Assembly (NCBI GenBank): GCA_032209605.1
Contig: JASFXZ010000003.1
Coordinates: 11,410,807 to 11,474,806 of the forward strand
Length of the DNA stretch: 64,000 nt
Direction of reading: 5' to 3'
From: Mactromeris polynyma
Taxonomy: Eukaryota > Mollusca > Bivalvia > Venerida > Mactridae
The translations under genes were made by a program, and so were the position numbers. This document shows positions 13,201 to 23,002 of the stretch, in pieces; the stretch's first letter is position 1, and each line of letters starts with the position of its first letter. The notes under the pieces are model-generated. The model had not been told where the DNA came from and made no database searches. It saw only the letters and a program-made list of their open reading frames with translations.

Positions 13201-16200
13201 GTTGCAAGGAACCATTATCAGATAAAGTAGGTTGTATGAAACCATTATTTGATATGGTAGGTTGTATGAAACCATTCTTTGATATGGTAGGTTGTATGAA
13301 ACCATTCTTTGATATGGTAGGTTGTATGAAACCATTCTCAGATAAAGTAGGTTGTATGTAACCATTCTTTGATATGGTAGGTTGTATGAAACCATTCTTT
13401 GATATGGTAGGTTGTATGAAACCATTCTCAGATAAAGTAGGTTGTATGAAACCATTCTTTGATATGGTAGGTTGTATGAAACCATTCTTTGATAAAGTAA
13501 GTTGTATGAAACAATTCTGAGATAAAAAAGGTTGTATGAAACCATTCTCAGATAAAGTAAGTTGTATGAAACCATTCTTTGATATGGTAGGTTGTATGAA
13601 ACCATTCTCAGATAAAGTAAGTTGTAAGGAATCATTCTTTGATAAAGTAGGTTGTATGAAACCATTCTTTGATAAAGTAAGTTGTATGAAACAATTCTGA
13701 GATAAAATAGGTTGTATGAAACCATTCTCAGATAAAGTAAGTTGTATGAAACCATTCTTTGATATGGTAGGCTGTATGAAACTATTCTCAGATAAAGTAA
13801 GTTGTAAGGAATCTTTCTTTGATAAAGTAGGTTGTATGAAACCATTCTTAGATAAAGTAAGTTATATGAAACCATTCTGAGATAAAGAAGGTTGTATGAA
13901 ACCATTCTCAGATAAAGTAAGTTGTATGAAACAATTCTCAGATAAAGTAAGTTGTATGAAATAATTCTGAGATAAAATAGGTTGTATGAAACCATTCTCA
14001 GATAAAGTAAGTTGTATGAAACAATTCTCAGATAAAGTAGGTTGTAAAGAATCATTCACAGAGGAAGTAGGTTGTAGGAAACAATTCTTAGATAAAGTAG
14101 GTTGTAGGAAACCATTCTCAGATAAAGTAAGTTATATGAAACCATTCTGAGATCAAGAAGGTTGTATGAAACCATTCTCAGATAAAGTATGTTGTAGGAA
14201 ACCATTGTCAGATAAAGTATGTTATATGAAACCATTCACAGATAAAGTAGGTTGTAGGAAACCATTGGCAGATAAAGTAGGTTGTAGGAAAACCTTGTCA
14301 TATATAGTAGGTTGTAGGAAACCATTGTCAGATAAAGTAGGTTGTAGGAAACCATTGTCAGATAAAGTAGGTTGTAGGAAACTATTCTTAGGCGCTGATA
14401 TCATGAAGGTCTGTATATTGAGGATGTCATCATGTCCATAAGTTCGAGTCTTACCTCTGGACATCCGATATTTAATTGAATTCTATCAAATCGAAGACGA
14501 CAGACAGACGCCATGTGACCCCAATACCTAACTAAGGTTCATTGGTCCTGCTTGACCATGCTATTTGTCTTCATACATCGCAACAATAGTAATAATAATA
14601 ATATTGCTGATAATAACAGTAATCTAATCGCTTTAGAATGACGACTATTTTTTGGTAAAATGAAATAAATTATCATTAGCTATTTTCCTATGTCGTACGA
14701 TTCTTTTATATGATGGAAACTATCCCAACACGATGGTCTATCCACGCAGGTGAGAACTTGGTATATGTATAGACGTCAAACAAACCTGCAGAACAATTTG
14801 ATATATATGTTATGCTTATCTCCATTCAGTTTAAATCCAAGAATGAACATTAATTCAGTGATATGTACAATGTAATTATATGTTATTCTTTTCAGGATGT
14901 AAAAAGTTTTACGATACGTAAGTACACGACTTTAGTATAATTCAATTGAACTATCATGTTAAACGGTGCGCAGAATTGATGTATACATGCAAAAAATGAC
15001 GTTTACAGTACGATAACCATACGTATTTTGCTTTGCCCTTACTATGTTTTTCAATAGTATTTCAGTTATATACGGCGGTCAGTTGACCTAGCACGTGTTC
15101 ATGGGTTACCAATAAGTACTACCATGCTCCTACACAAGCAATTGACAACTTCTCCATTAACTCTGAATTCAAAGATGGGGGCAAAATAACTTTGGGTGCA
15201 TTATCTGCTGTCAAATTGTCATGGAAGAGCATATGCCTCACTCAGAGTTCGAACCCTAGACCTCTATTATTAGCAATCGAGCGCTCTACTGATAGAACAA
15301 ACCAGGCGAGTCATAGCCATAGCAATAAGTATATAACAACAACAACCGAAGCCACGTATTACAGATACAAAAAACAGACAGGTTGAACTGGTCTAGCCAA
15401 AAGATTCTTCAGAAACTTATGTGTACGAAACGAATCTGGATTTATTAAGATGTTTTAAACTTTTCAAATTTCATTTAATACCAAAAGTATTAAAATCGGG
15501 CGTGCTCTTATCTTTTAATAGCCATTCCATTATTTAGAATACGGTGTAAGGTAAGCTACAAAATGGTGACGTCGTTCCAGAATGTACATAATCAGTCTTA
15601 AAAACAATTCTGCTCTTCAAATGAAAAAATAATAATAATGCAATAAATGTTTCCAGGTTCGTTTAATTCTTATAAATGCCAACTTAGCCTCCATAGCATC
15701 TTCGTACAGAGCGCTTAGTTTGTGACGTAAAAACTTTGATTTGGAAATATTCGACGTCATAATCAACGTCACTTATACAGGTTTTGTCATGGCAGCGGTC
15801 AATTATACATTTATTGAAGGTCGGTTTTCGTACCTCGCCGAAGGTCATTTAAGGTCAGTGCCAGTTAGATATTAACCATCTATGCAATCAGCTATCACAG
15901 ATCTTTATTTGCATTGCAGTGGTTGTGGAGACGGCGAAGTCTGCTTGGACAAAAAATTGAAAGAATGTGCCCCTAGTAAATTTTCGTCAAAGAAATGTTT
16001 TTGCGCTGCAGGTAAACATCTAGATTAAATTAATGATAACAATTTAGCAATAATTATTACATGTTATAATATTGCTTATAATTACTATTGGCTAATTTCG
16101 TCTTCTCAGTAATAGCCCTTTTTTCACAATGAAATGAATTCTCATAAAACTATTTAATGTTTCCATATTTCGTACGTTTCATCATCATAATGAATAACTG

Positions 16201-19200
16201 CATTATAGTAAAACCTTACTTAAATACCACCTTAATAATTAGACCACCTCAACCTTAAGAATACAATTTTCACTGATTTGCGCTTTATTCAACCTCAATA
16301 GTATGACAACCTCAATATAAAGACCAGTTTTCAAGGGATGCAAGGGTGGTCTTATTATTAAGGTTTTACTGTATCTATTTAAACATTATAATGAATAAAT
16401 GCATTGCAGCAAAATCTCACTTAAAGACCACCCTGATAACAAGAGCACCTCAACATTAAGAATACAATTGTCAAGTCCATTTTCACTGGTTTGCTTTTTA
16501 TTCAACCATAACAAACTTTAACTCACATAAACAGCATGAGTCTTGTATTGATAAATCCAGCTATAACTCAGGTTGACACCTGGGTAGAACCTTCGACTGT
16601 ATATGAACATATTAAATAATCAGTAATTGTATTCATTTCAGGGTGTATGACAAGCCGTTTTACCCCGTAAGTACAACACAATTCTTGACTTCCTTTGCAT
16701 GCAACCCTTACAATGCCCATAGACTTTACTCATAAACAAGAAATGCATTTTTGAAAAAGATGGTCGGCGCAATTTGAATGTAACGAATTATTGTGCAACA
16801 TAAAAAATGCCGAAATGTAACGATTGCTGGTCACTCCAGATCCAAAATGGATTTCGGTAAATTCACCGAAGTGGGGTTGCGCTTACTGGTGCTGCTGCTA
16901 GTGGTGTTGCTGCTACTAGTGTTACTGCTAGTGGCGTTGCTGCTAGTGGTGTTGCTGCTAGTGGTGTTACTGCTAGTGGTAATGCTGCTAGTGGTGTTGC
17001 TGCTACTGGTGTTACTGCTAGTGGCGTTGCTGCTAGTGGTGTTGCTGCTAGTGGTGTTTCTGCTAGTGGTATTGCTGCTAGTGGTGATACTGCTACTGGT
17101 GATGCTGCTAGTGGTGTCGCTGCTAGTGGTGTCGCTGCTAGTGGTGTCGCTGCTAGTGGTGTTGCTGCTAGTGGCGTTGCTGCTAGTGGTGTTGCTGCTA
17201 CTGGTGTTGCTGCTAGTGGTGATGCTGCTACTGGTGATGCTGCTAGTGGTGTTGCTGCTACTGGTGTTACTGCTAGTGGCGTTGCTGCTAGTGGTGTTGC
17301 TCCTAGTGGCGTTACTGCTAGTGGTGATGCTGCTAGTGATGATGTTGCTACCGATGTTACTGCTAGTGGTAATGTTGCTAGTGGTGTTGTTGCTAGTTGT
17401 GATGTTGCTACTGGTGTTACTGCTAGTGGTGTTGTTGCCACTGGTGATCTTGCTACTGCTGTTGCTGCTAGTGGTGTTGCTGCTACTGTTGTTGCTGCTA
17501 GTGGTGTTGCTGCCACTGGTGATGTTGCCACTGCTGTTACTTCTAGTGGTGTTGCTGCTAGTGATGTTGCTGCTAGTGGTGATGTTGCTACTGGTGTTAC
17601 TGCTAGTGGTGATGTTGCCACTGGTGTTACTGCTAGTGGTGATGTTGCCACTGGTGTAATTGCTAGTGGTGATGATGTCACTGGTGTTGCTGCTAGTGGT
17701 GATGCTGCTTCTGGTGTTACTGCTAGTGGAGATGTTGCCACTGGTGTTACTGCTAGTGGTGATGTTGCCACTGGTGTTGCTGCTAGTGGTGATGCTGCTA
17801 GTGGTGATGCTGCTTCTGATGTTACTGCTAGTGGGGATGTTGCCACTGGTGTTACTGCTAGTGGTGATATTGCCACTGGTGTTGCTGCTAGTGTTGATGT
17901 TGCTACTGGTGTTGTTGCTAGTGGTGTTGCCGCTAGTGGTAATGTTGCCACTGGTGTTGCTGCTAGTGTTGATGTTGCCACTGTTGTTGCTACTTGTGGT
18001 ATTACTGCTAGTGGTGATGTTGCTAGTGGTGTTACTACTAGTGATGATGCTGCTAGTGGTGATGTTGCTAGTGGTGTTACTACTAGTGGTGATGCTGCTA
18101 GTGGTGATGCTGCTAGTGGTGATGTTGCTTGTGGTGTTACTACTAGTGGTGATGCTGCTAGTGGTGATGTTGCTAGTGGTGTTACTACTAGTGGTGATGT
18201 TGCCACTGGTGATATTGCTAGTGTTGTTGCTACTAGTGGTGTTGCTGCTAGTGGTGTTGCTGCTAGTGGTGATGTTGCTACTGGTGTTTCTGCTAGTGGT
18301 GATGTTGCTACTGGTGGTGTTGCCACTGGTGATGTTGCCACTGGTGATGTTGCCACTGGTGTTACTGCTACTACTACCAACATCAAGTCTGTATCATTAG
18401 TTTATATGTGGTTTGTTCCTCTTATATACTGTTATATATTTATATCACTTCAGTGGTTGTGATTACGGCAAAGTCTGCATGAAGAAGAACTTTGACCAAT
18501 GTAGTCCCGGTGATTATTCGAATAAGGAATGCTCTTGCAACGATCCAGCTCCTACAGGTATACTTATAGATATGAAAAGGAAGACAGTTTGAGTTTTTGT
18601 TGTTCCTTATTCGCTTATCTCATCTCCTTACAACATCAACTGAAAATATTTTACTACGTTTAGCGAAATAAAATCACATATATACTCAGTACATAAATAA
18701 CGCATAATGCGGTATTTCTAAATTTCCATTAAACGACTTTTAGGATACAAGAAAAGAATTTGACACGATATTATTGTATGTGTACGCAGCATATATGCTT
18801 AATTTCCTGACAACCAACAATAATTTTCATAAAAATTAGTTTCAAAAGTAATAAAATGAAATGTAATGTAGTATGGTTGGTAAAACATTGTGCGTTTTGA
18901 GTATATATACCATACGAATGTTTCCATATGATAACGTACACTACTGGAACGTACTAATGAATACATCTCTTTTATGACTTTTCGTCGGTTCGGAAAAGAA
19001 ACATTTCGAAAATATAAACGACGCTGATGATATCTCAAGCAAAATAAATGTTTTATTTGGTGAAACGCCTATAGTTATACATGTACACGTACATATTCGA
19101 TGGCGTTTACAATACTTAGATTAAAGTATAAGGTTTGATATATCATGAACAGAGCAAAGAGCAACATTCTTTGTGTTTTTTTTTTTCAAATAATAGCAAC

Positions 19201-22200
19201 CCATTGAACATGTTTTATATTAAAACATATTCCACCACTGTTTAAAAAAATGAACATTAACTTTATAAACGATTTTTGTTTCCAGGATGTTGGACAACCA
19301 TCCGAACCCCGTAAGTACAACACGGTTCACTAAGTCATTAGCATTCAGGGGCGTAGCCAAAGCTGGTAGAATGTGTACGCAAACAATTTAGGGGTGGAGT
19401 CAAAGGGCATAATGCCACAGGGAAAAATCCCGTTTTCAAAAACGTTTGTAATGCAATCTGGTAACATTTTCACAAGCAATTCAGTAAAGCTTGAAGCGTA
19501 CGTTATATATTCAGAAAATATATATTCCAAACTGCATACAGATGCTCAACTGTTGGTTATTGCACATTTTTTCTAGTTTTTCATAATCATGTGTACGCAA
19601 CGGCGTTCTTTGCATACAGGTAGCTACCCGCCTCACATTACATTATTGTAGTAGGGTAAGGTGGGGCAAAATGCCCATACGAGGTAAAAGGCCTACGCGT
19701 AAACATTCTGACATCGTTAGATTTACCGTGCCGCGCGATATTCTTTTGGTGACGTCTTATTTTGATGTGAATACCGCGAAAAATTTAAACATGTATCTTC
19801 AAATGTAAGTTTTTAATTATTATTTTTTGTAATTTTACACTATTTTGTTTTAACGCTGATTAGTTAATTTTATAGCATTGCCTCGTACACCTTGCATTCT
19901 CGATTGTTGCCTTTCGTTTGAGTTCTCTCCTTTGCCCCTTCTACAGAATAAGTGTATAATTATATTTCATTTTCTATAGGAAGGACAAAGGGAGAGAACT
20001 CTAGATGAGACAAAGGGAGATAATTCTAGACGGGAATAAAGGGATAAAACTGGGGACACTCCTGTGTGTGATACTGAGATTATTATATATTTTGTGTTTA
20101 TCTTATAGGGGTTGTGATCTTGGCAAAATTTGTATGAAGAAGAATCCAGCTGGGCGATTGGTCAGTGGCAACACAATATGCTCCACATACGAAATGTCGC
20201 ATAGGGATTGCTCTTGCATTGAAGGTATATTTGTAGTTGCCGATAACTTCCTACATTGATATGAATAAGGTCACTATACAGTTAAATATAATAACAAAAA
20301 CCTAAATACCAGTAAAAAAGTAATACTGATATTTAGGTCTTTGATAATAAGACAACCTCAAAATTAGGAACACACTTTTCAAGTCCATTAACACTGTTTT
20401 GTTCTTTATACAACCTCAATATTAAGACCATCTCAATAACTAGACCAGTTTCAAGGGTCCCAAAGGGTGGTCTAATTATTGAGGTTTAACTGCATTGCAC
20501 TATAGGTCTCTCTTCCTAGACAAACATCTCCTGTTCCATCAATGACGTCACTAGGGGCGTATTCATTTTGATGTGCGGAGTTTGCTTGATGATTCAATGT
20601 TGTATGCCCCCCTTCGAAGAAATGAGGGTATATTGGTTTGCACATGCCGGTCGGTCGGTATTTCCGTCCGTCGGTCGGTCCGTAACCTTTTCGTTTCCGA
20701 CCATAACTCCAGAACCCCCTGACCTATCATCCTCAAACTTGGTCCACACATTCACCTTGGGTAGCAGAGGAACCCTATTGATTTTGGGGTCAAGGGGTCA
20801 CAGGCTGTATATCCATATACATGTATTTTCTATGAATTATGCAATGGCTAGGGTTACGATTCCTAGATTCAAGGGTTCAGTAATCCTAGCCAATGCATTT
20901 GTATTAGTTCAACATAATTTTATAAAACTCTTTTAGGATGTTTCGTCGGTGTAAATAGCGTAAGATACGGAATATTAAGCACGGAACCACCAATAGAATT
21001 GCCGCAGATCAAATGCAAATACTGTAAATGTATACGCAGCCGTTTGTTCTATGACCGAGACGTGTGGGTAAGTCTGTTTTCCTTGGCTCTTTCAGGGTTC
21101 GGTTCTTCCATCAGATTAGCTTTGTAGGCATTATATCTGGTTTCAAAAAGATTTGTAGTCCATGTGAACAACATATTCACAACTGTATCCCGAGGCCGAG
21201 TGGTTAAGGCATCCACCTTGGGAGCGGGAGGTTCGAATCCCGGTAGGGTCCGTTCTTATGTGGACGGTTGGTCGTTAGTTAAATAATGGTTACCGTACGC
21301 CTACTTGCATGGTGCCTGGCATTAAAGGATGGGAATCGGGAAGTAAATGTGCTCAGAATGAAGGTGTCTCACAAGTCAGAAATGGCTGGCCCTTTTTAAA
21401 TAGGGGTGACACTATTATAATTACACACTTTACTTAATTAACAAATATGCACGAGTGCAAACAAACAGGTCAGTGCTTATAAGTGGCGCAGAGAATTATG
21501 ATAATTATTACATAAAATACGCATCTTAATTACTACTAATATTCTTAACTTAAAATCATGTTTTCCGTTTAAACATCTTTTTACACACATCTGTATAGTG
21601 TTTAACAGCTTCTGGAGGCTCCCATGGAAGACTGGGCTTGCCCAACTGTGTTGCCTCTTTAAATAAAGTAGCCGAGGGCCATGGTCCAGTGGTTAATCCG
21701 CTGGACTTGAAATCCGGCGATCCGGGTTCGATTCCCGGTCGCGGCAGATAATACCCTTCCATGAAAATTTGACAAAAATGTCGATGGTCCTCCACATGTG
21801 GAGAAGTTGCCGGCTCCTTGTGGAAAGATAAGTTAGTACTGGTTAGATTTCAGTCCAGGAAAAACTGGTTAGGTGAACCGGCCGCCGTATATAACTGAAA
21901 TATCGTTGAGAAACGGCGTTAAACCCGATGAAACAAACAAACACACTTTAAATAAAGTCGTTATTTTTATTTTTTATCGTCTCCATATGATTAAAGCAGT
22001 ATTACATTTTATTGTATATAATTTTTGTTCGTAAATGAATGACATCTTTGCTGGCGAAAATCATTTTTATTGCACTGGAGTTGACATATTTGCAAGAACT
22101 TAAGACATTTAACTCCCAACTTTCTTCCAGAAAAAACTACTCTAAGCGTATGTAACACAATGTGACAATATATGAAATGGAAAAGTTTTTAATGTAAATG

Positions 22201-22885
22201 TGTACTAAATCACACCTGTTGTCATTCCCTGTTTGTAAAAAATCCTGTCTGACTTGTTCGTACTTCTAGTTAGGCGTAAACAAATATGTTTGTTTCAGGT
22301 TTCCCGACCTACCCTATTTTTTTGCCCCGACCCTAAAACATTTTTTCGCACGTTATCATTTGTTTCCTGGTAAAACTTCTTTGTGTAAATTTTTCTTTAG
22401 GTTCATATTTCTGCCCAGTTATAAAACACTGAGTATTCCAGCTATAGAGCGCTATATTCACCTTGATTAAACATTAGCCATGTTAAAAGGGAAAGTGATT
22501 TGTCTTTTAGCATATATTCATTTAAATCTATGTTTAATTTGCTCCGTTTGGAAAAAAAAAATCCGACCTACCTACCCTATTTTTGTGGGGTATGAAACCT
22601 GAAACAAATTTTGTTTAGGCCTTAAGGTCACAGGCAATTCCTACATTCATTTTTTTATGTCTAAAACTGGCCATTTCGGTTCAGGAACCCGACGTTATCA
22701 AACTAATATAGTTGTATTGGAAATGCATATCGTGTGGTTTGAAGAAACATATAGCTATTCGACAAGAGAAAGAACAAAACAAAACACCATGTGTCGATTG
22801 TTAACATGCTTTATACTTGCAGGAGGACTATTGCTTCGACAAGCCAGCATGTAATGTGTTCCTTCAGGCGCTTGGCAAACGGTAG
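4273..22885 (+). CDS. Secreted protein with six tandem cysteine-rich modules (14 exons)
   Basis: Exons: 4273-4370, 6752-6846, 7622-7646, 10167-10252, 11335-11359, 12878-12981, 14896-14917, 15920-16011, 16642-16666, 18454-18557, 19286-19310, 20109-20224, 20937-21067, 22823-22885. All are bounded by AG/GT and the phases join into one frame of 336 codons plus TAG. Residues 1-21 form a signal peptide. Six modules follow (about 34-73, 74-110, 111-152, 153-191, 192-234, 235-279) with the pattern C-x5-C-x7..15-C-x7..9-C-x-C-x3..7-C. A C-terminal stretch holds CKYCKC and two more Cys. Each module is a long exon plus a 22-25-nt exon: phase-1 intron inside, phase-2 introns between. The GxVC ... CxC spacing recalls the small EGF-like part of follistatin domains, but I do not recognise the family. 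It may act as an extracellular matrix, inhibitor or defence protein; that is a guess. Confidence 0.82.
4467..4693. mobile_element. MITE-like element with ~50-bp terminal inverted repeats
   Basis: The left end (tgagcgccgctgta...) and right end (...agcagcgctca) are inverted copies for about 50 bases, including an internal aacctcttcttt/agaagaggtt pair. The element is about 227 bp, has no coding capacity and lies in intron 1 of the cysteine-rich gene. Confidence 0.6.
5401..5625 (+). mobile_element. Dispersed repeat family D, 5'-truncated copy
   Basis: Shares with 54331-54643, 57170-57316 and 61678-61907 the blocks 'ttcggtaaattyaccg', 'gttaaccaatccgcgtc', 'tgattggtttacacaac' and the end 'gcgccgaaaaa'. 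Full copies start 'gatggtcggcgca', so the ends are inverted relative to each other (ggcgca/tgcgcc). Non-coding; lies in intron 1. Confidence 0.6.
8041..8165 (+). mobile_element. tRNA-derived SINE fragment
   Basis: Carries a degenerate Pol III B-box-like 'ggtttcgaatacc' preceded by an A-box-like region, followed by a non-tRNA tail. Lies in intron 3 of the cysteine-rich gene. Degenerate, so family membership is uncertain. Confidence 0.35.
8809..8990. mobile_element. MITE family A (ends cagtcagacctcgt / accgaggtccgactg, TA target)
   Basis: Terminal inverted repeats starting 'tacagtcagacctcg' and ending 'cgaggtccgactgta' flank about 180 bp without coding capacity, with TA at both edges. Related copies occur at 33176-33322 and, degraded, at about 25000-25336 and 37218-37340. 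TA targets fit the Tc1/mariner superfamily. Confidence 0.65.
9443..9545. mobile_element. Fold-back element, family E (cacgagttatc ... gaactcgtg)
   Basis: An inverted repeat of roughly 35 bp per arm (ttcacgagttatcactcctttc ... gagaactcgtga, broken into imperfect blocks) encloses 'tccttctatg'/'catagaagga'-like arms. A longer relative is at 35394-35572. Non-coding; in intron 3. Confidence 0.45.
10279..10860. repeat. Minisatellite, 88-bp unit, about 6.6 copies
   Basis: Units begin 'agctctccatagcaacacc' and recur every 88 bases with few substitutions. The array starts about 26 bases after the donor of exon 4 of the cysteine-rich gene. Minus-strand frames read through because units differ little; they are not genes. 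Confidence 0.92.
12602..12860 (-). pseudogene. 3' remnant of a non-LTR retrotransposon reverse transcriptase
   Basis: The minus-strand frame gives about 85 residues ending at a TAA (12604-12602). It contains 'RLEIEAGRWHK', then a C-x2-C pair (CQLC) and 'EDEFHFLFECP'. This is the zinc-binding tail (zf-RVT type) often found at the end of LINE reverse transcriptases. The 5' part is missing, so it is a 5'-truncated copy. It ends 17 bases from the acceptor of exon 6 of the cysteine-rich gene. Confidence 0.8.
13078..14392. repeat. Minisatellite, 30-bp unit, about 44 copies
   Basis: Units of the type 'gttgtatgaaaccattctca' plus 'gataaagtag' repeat every 30 bases through intron 6. Two variants alternate ('ctcagataaag' and 'tttgatatgg'), hinting at 60-120-bp higher-order units in the middle third. 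Because 30 is divisible by 3 the minus strand stays open for 330 codons as a 10-residue repeat (YNLLYLRMVS); I regard this as a by-product. Confidence 0.95.
15056..15312 (-). mobile_element. tRNA-derived SINE, degraded, minus orientation
   Basis: The right end (minus strand) shows an A-box-like 'cagtagagcgctcga' and a B-box 'gggttcgaactc'. The left end shares 'tttcagttatatacggcgg' with the conserved tail of the SINEs at 21670-21945 and 35788-35963. Lies in intron 7. Confidence 0.55.
16205..16373. mobile_element. MITE family B (tacagtaaaacctca ... tgaggttttactgta)
   Basis: Ends 'tagtaaaacctta' and 'aaggttttactgta' are inverted copies; the interior carries 'tttattcaacctcaat'. The same family recurs at 20277-20494, 28381-28545, 31382-31563, 36044-36211, 53641-53803 and 58261-58452, with a half copy at 16404-16515. 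Non-coding. Confidence 0.75.
16745..16868 (+). mobile_element. Dispersed repeat family D, 3' part replaced by minisatellite
   Basis: Starts 'ttgaaaaagatggtcggcgc' and follows the family consensus to 'ttcggtaaattcaccgaag', where the 15-bp minisatellite begins. The remainder of the element is absent. Lies in intron 9 of the cysteine-rich gene. Confidence 0.65.
16872..18372. repeat. Minisatellite, 15-bp unit (gttgctgctagtggt), about 100 copies
   Basis: A 1.5-kb array of 15-bp units with many single-base variants fills most of intron 9. As 15 is a multiple of 3 and the unit lacks stops in several frames, long open frames appear on both strands (507 codons on minus, Leu/Val runs on plus). Amino-acid make-up and position inside an intron argue against real proteins. 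Confidence 0.95.
19346..19634. mobile_element. Possible inverted-repeat element (aggggcgtagcc ... ggtagctacccgcct)
   Basis: Left 'aggggcgtagcc' and right 'ggtagctacccgcct' are imperfect inverted copies, and 'tgtacgcaa' recurs near both ends. No coding capacity; in intron 11. Resembles the ends of the element at 43653-44084. Confidence 0.35.
20277..20494. mobile_element. MITE family B copy
   Basis: Starts 'tacagttaaatata' and ends 'attgaggtttaactgca', with interior 'caacctcaatattaagacca'. More diverged than other copies; lies in intron 12 of the cysteine-rich gene. Confidence 0.6.
20630..20830 (+). repeat. Dispersed bivalve-type repeat ('accataactccagaacc')
   Basis: Contains a short ggtcggtc-type microsatellite, then 'ccataactccagaacccc' and 'caaacttggtccacacattc', motifs of an interspersed repeat I associate with bivalve genomes. 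Open frames through it on both strands are not genes. Confidence 0.45.
21188..21420 (+). mobile_element. tRNA-derived SINE, family 1
   Basis: The head looks like a Ser/Leu-type tRNA: A-box 'gccgagtggttaaggc', B-box 'ggttcgaatcc'. It is followed by a 160-bp non-tRNA body. A second copy in reverse orientation is at 59861-60102. The pair defines the family boundaries. Lies in intron 13. Confidence 0.8.
21670..21945 (+). mobile_element. tRNA-derived SINE, family 2 (conserved-tail type)
   Basis: The head has 'tggtccagtggttaatccgc' and B-box 'gggttcgattccc'. The body includes 'ccacatgtggagaagttgcc', and the end carries 'tgaaatatcgttgagaaacg' and 'gcgttaaacccgatga'. Related tails occur at 35788-35963 (minus) and 15056-15312 (minus). 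Although the head can be drawn as a tRNA-Ser-like cloverleaf, the attached body marks it as a SINE. Confidence 0.85.
22262..22630. mobile_element. MITE with long inverted ends (ggcctaaacaaa...tttcaggttt)
   Basis: The ends match in inverted orientation over about 55 bases (gtaaacaaatatgtttgttt on the left against aaacaaattttgtttaggcc on the right). The parallel sequence at 23740-23752 lacks it and gives the pre-insertion site. About 360 bp; intron 13 of the cysteine-rich gene. Confidence 0.75.
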
Positions 22886-22996
22886 TTATATACCGAAATA
22901 TGGACATTTTGTGAAATTAGATGTCAAATCTATGACCTCTGGTCAGTATGCAATACATTGTTATGTATACATATGTTGTGTGCATTTTGTATTTGC

Positions 22997-23002
22997 AATA
23001 AA
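22997..23002 (+). terminator. Polyadenylation signal of the cysteine-rich gene
   Basis: A canonical AATAAA lies 112 bases after the TAG stop of the last exon, in the expected position and strand for 3' end formation. No other canonical hexamer was seen between the stop and this site. Confidence 0.5.

Noticed and set aside
13078..14392. CRISPR-like look of 30-bp direct repeats
   Set aside because: There are no unique spacers between repeats, no cas genes, and the DNA is clearly eukaryotic.
13063..14464. 330-codon minus-strand frame and smaller frames in the 30-bp array
   Set aside because: Same cause: unit length divisible by three; the frame begins and ends with the repeat and has no splice or promoter context.
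16793..18400. Long open frames (up to 507 codons) on both strands at the 15-bp array
   Set aside because: They arise because a 15-bp unit without stops keeps the frame; composition is a simple Leu/Val or Ala/Thr/Pro repeat and the region is an intron of a well-supported gene.
20568..20936. 122-codon plus-strand frame near 20.6 kb
   Set aside because: It runs through a dispersed repeat with a ggtc-type microsatellite and ends at the acceptor of exon 13; no protein feature seen.
21670..21745. Functional tRNA-Ser-like gene
   Set aside because: The tRNA-like head is fused to a SINE body whose tail recurs elsewhere in the window; no T-run terminator follows the tRNA part.
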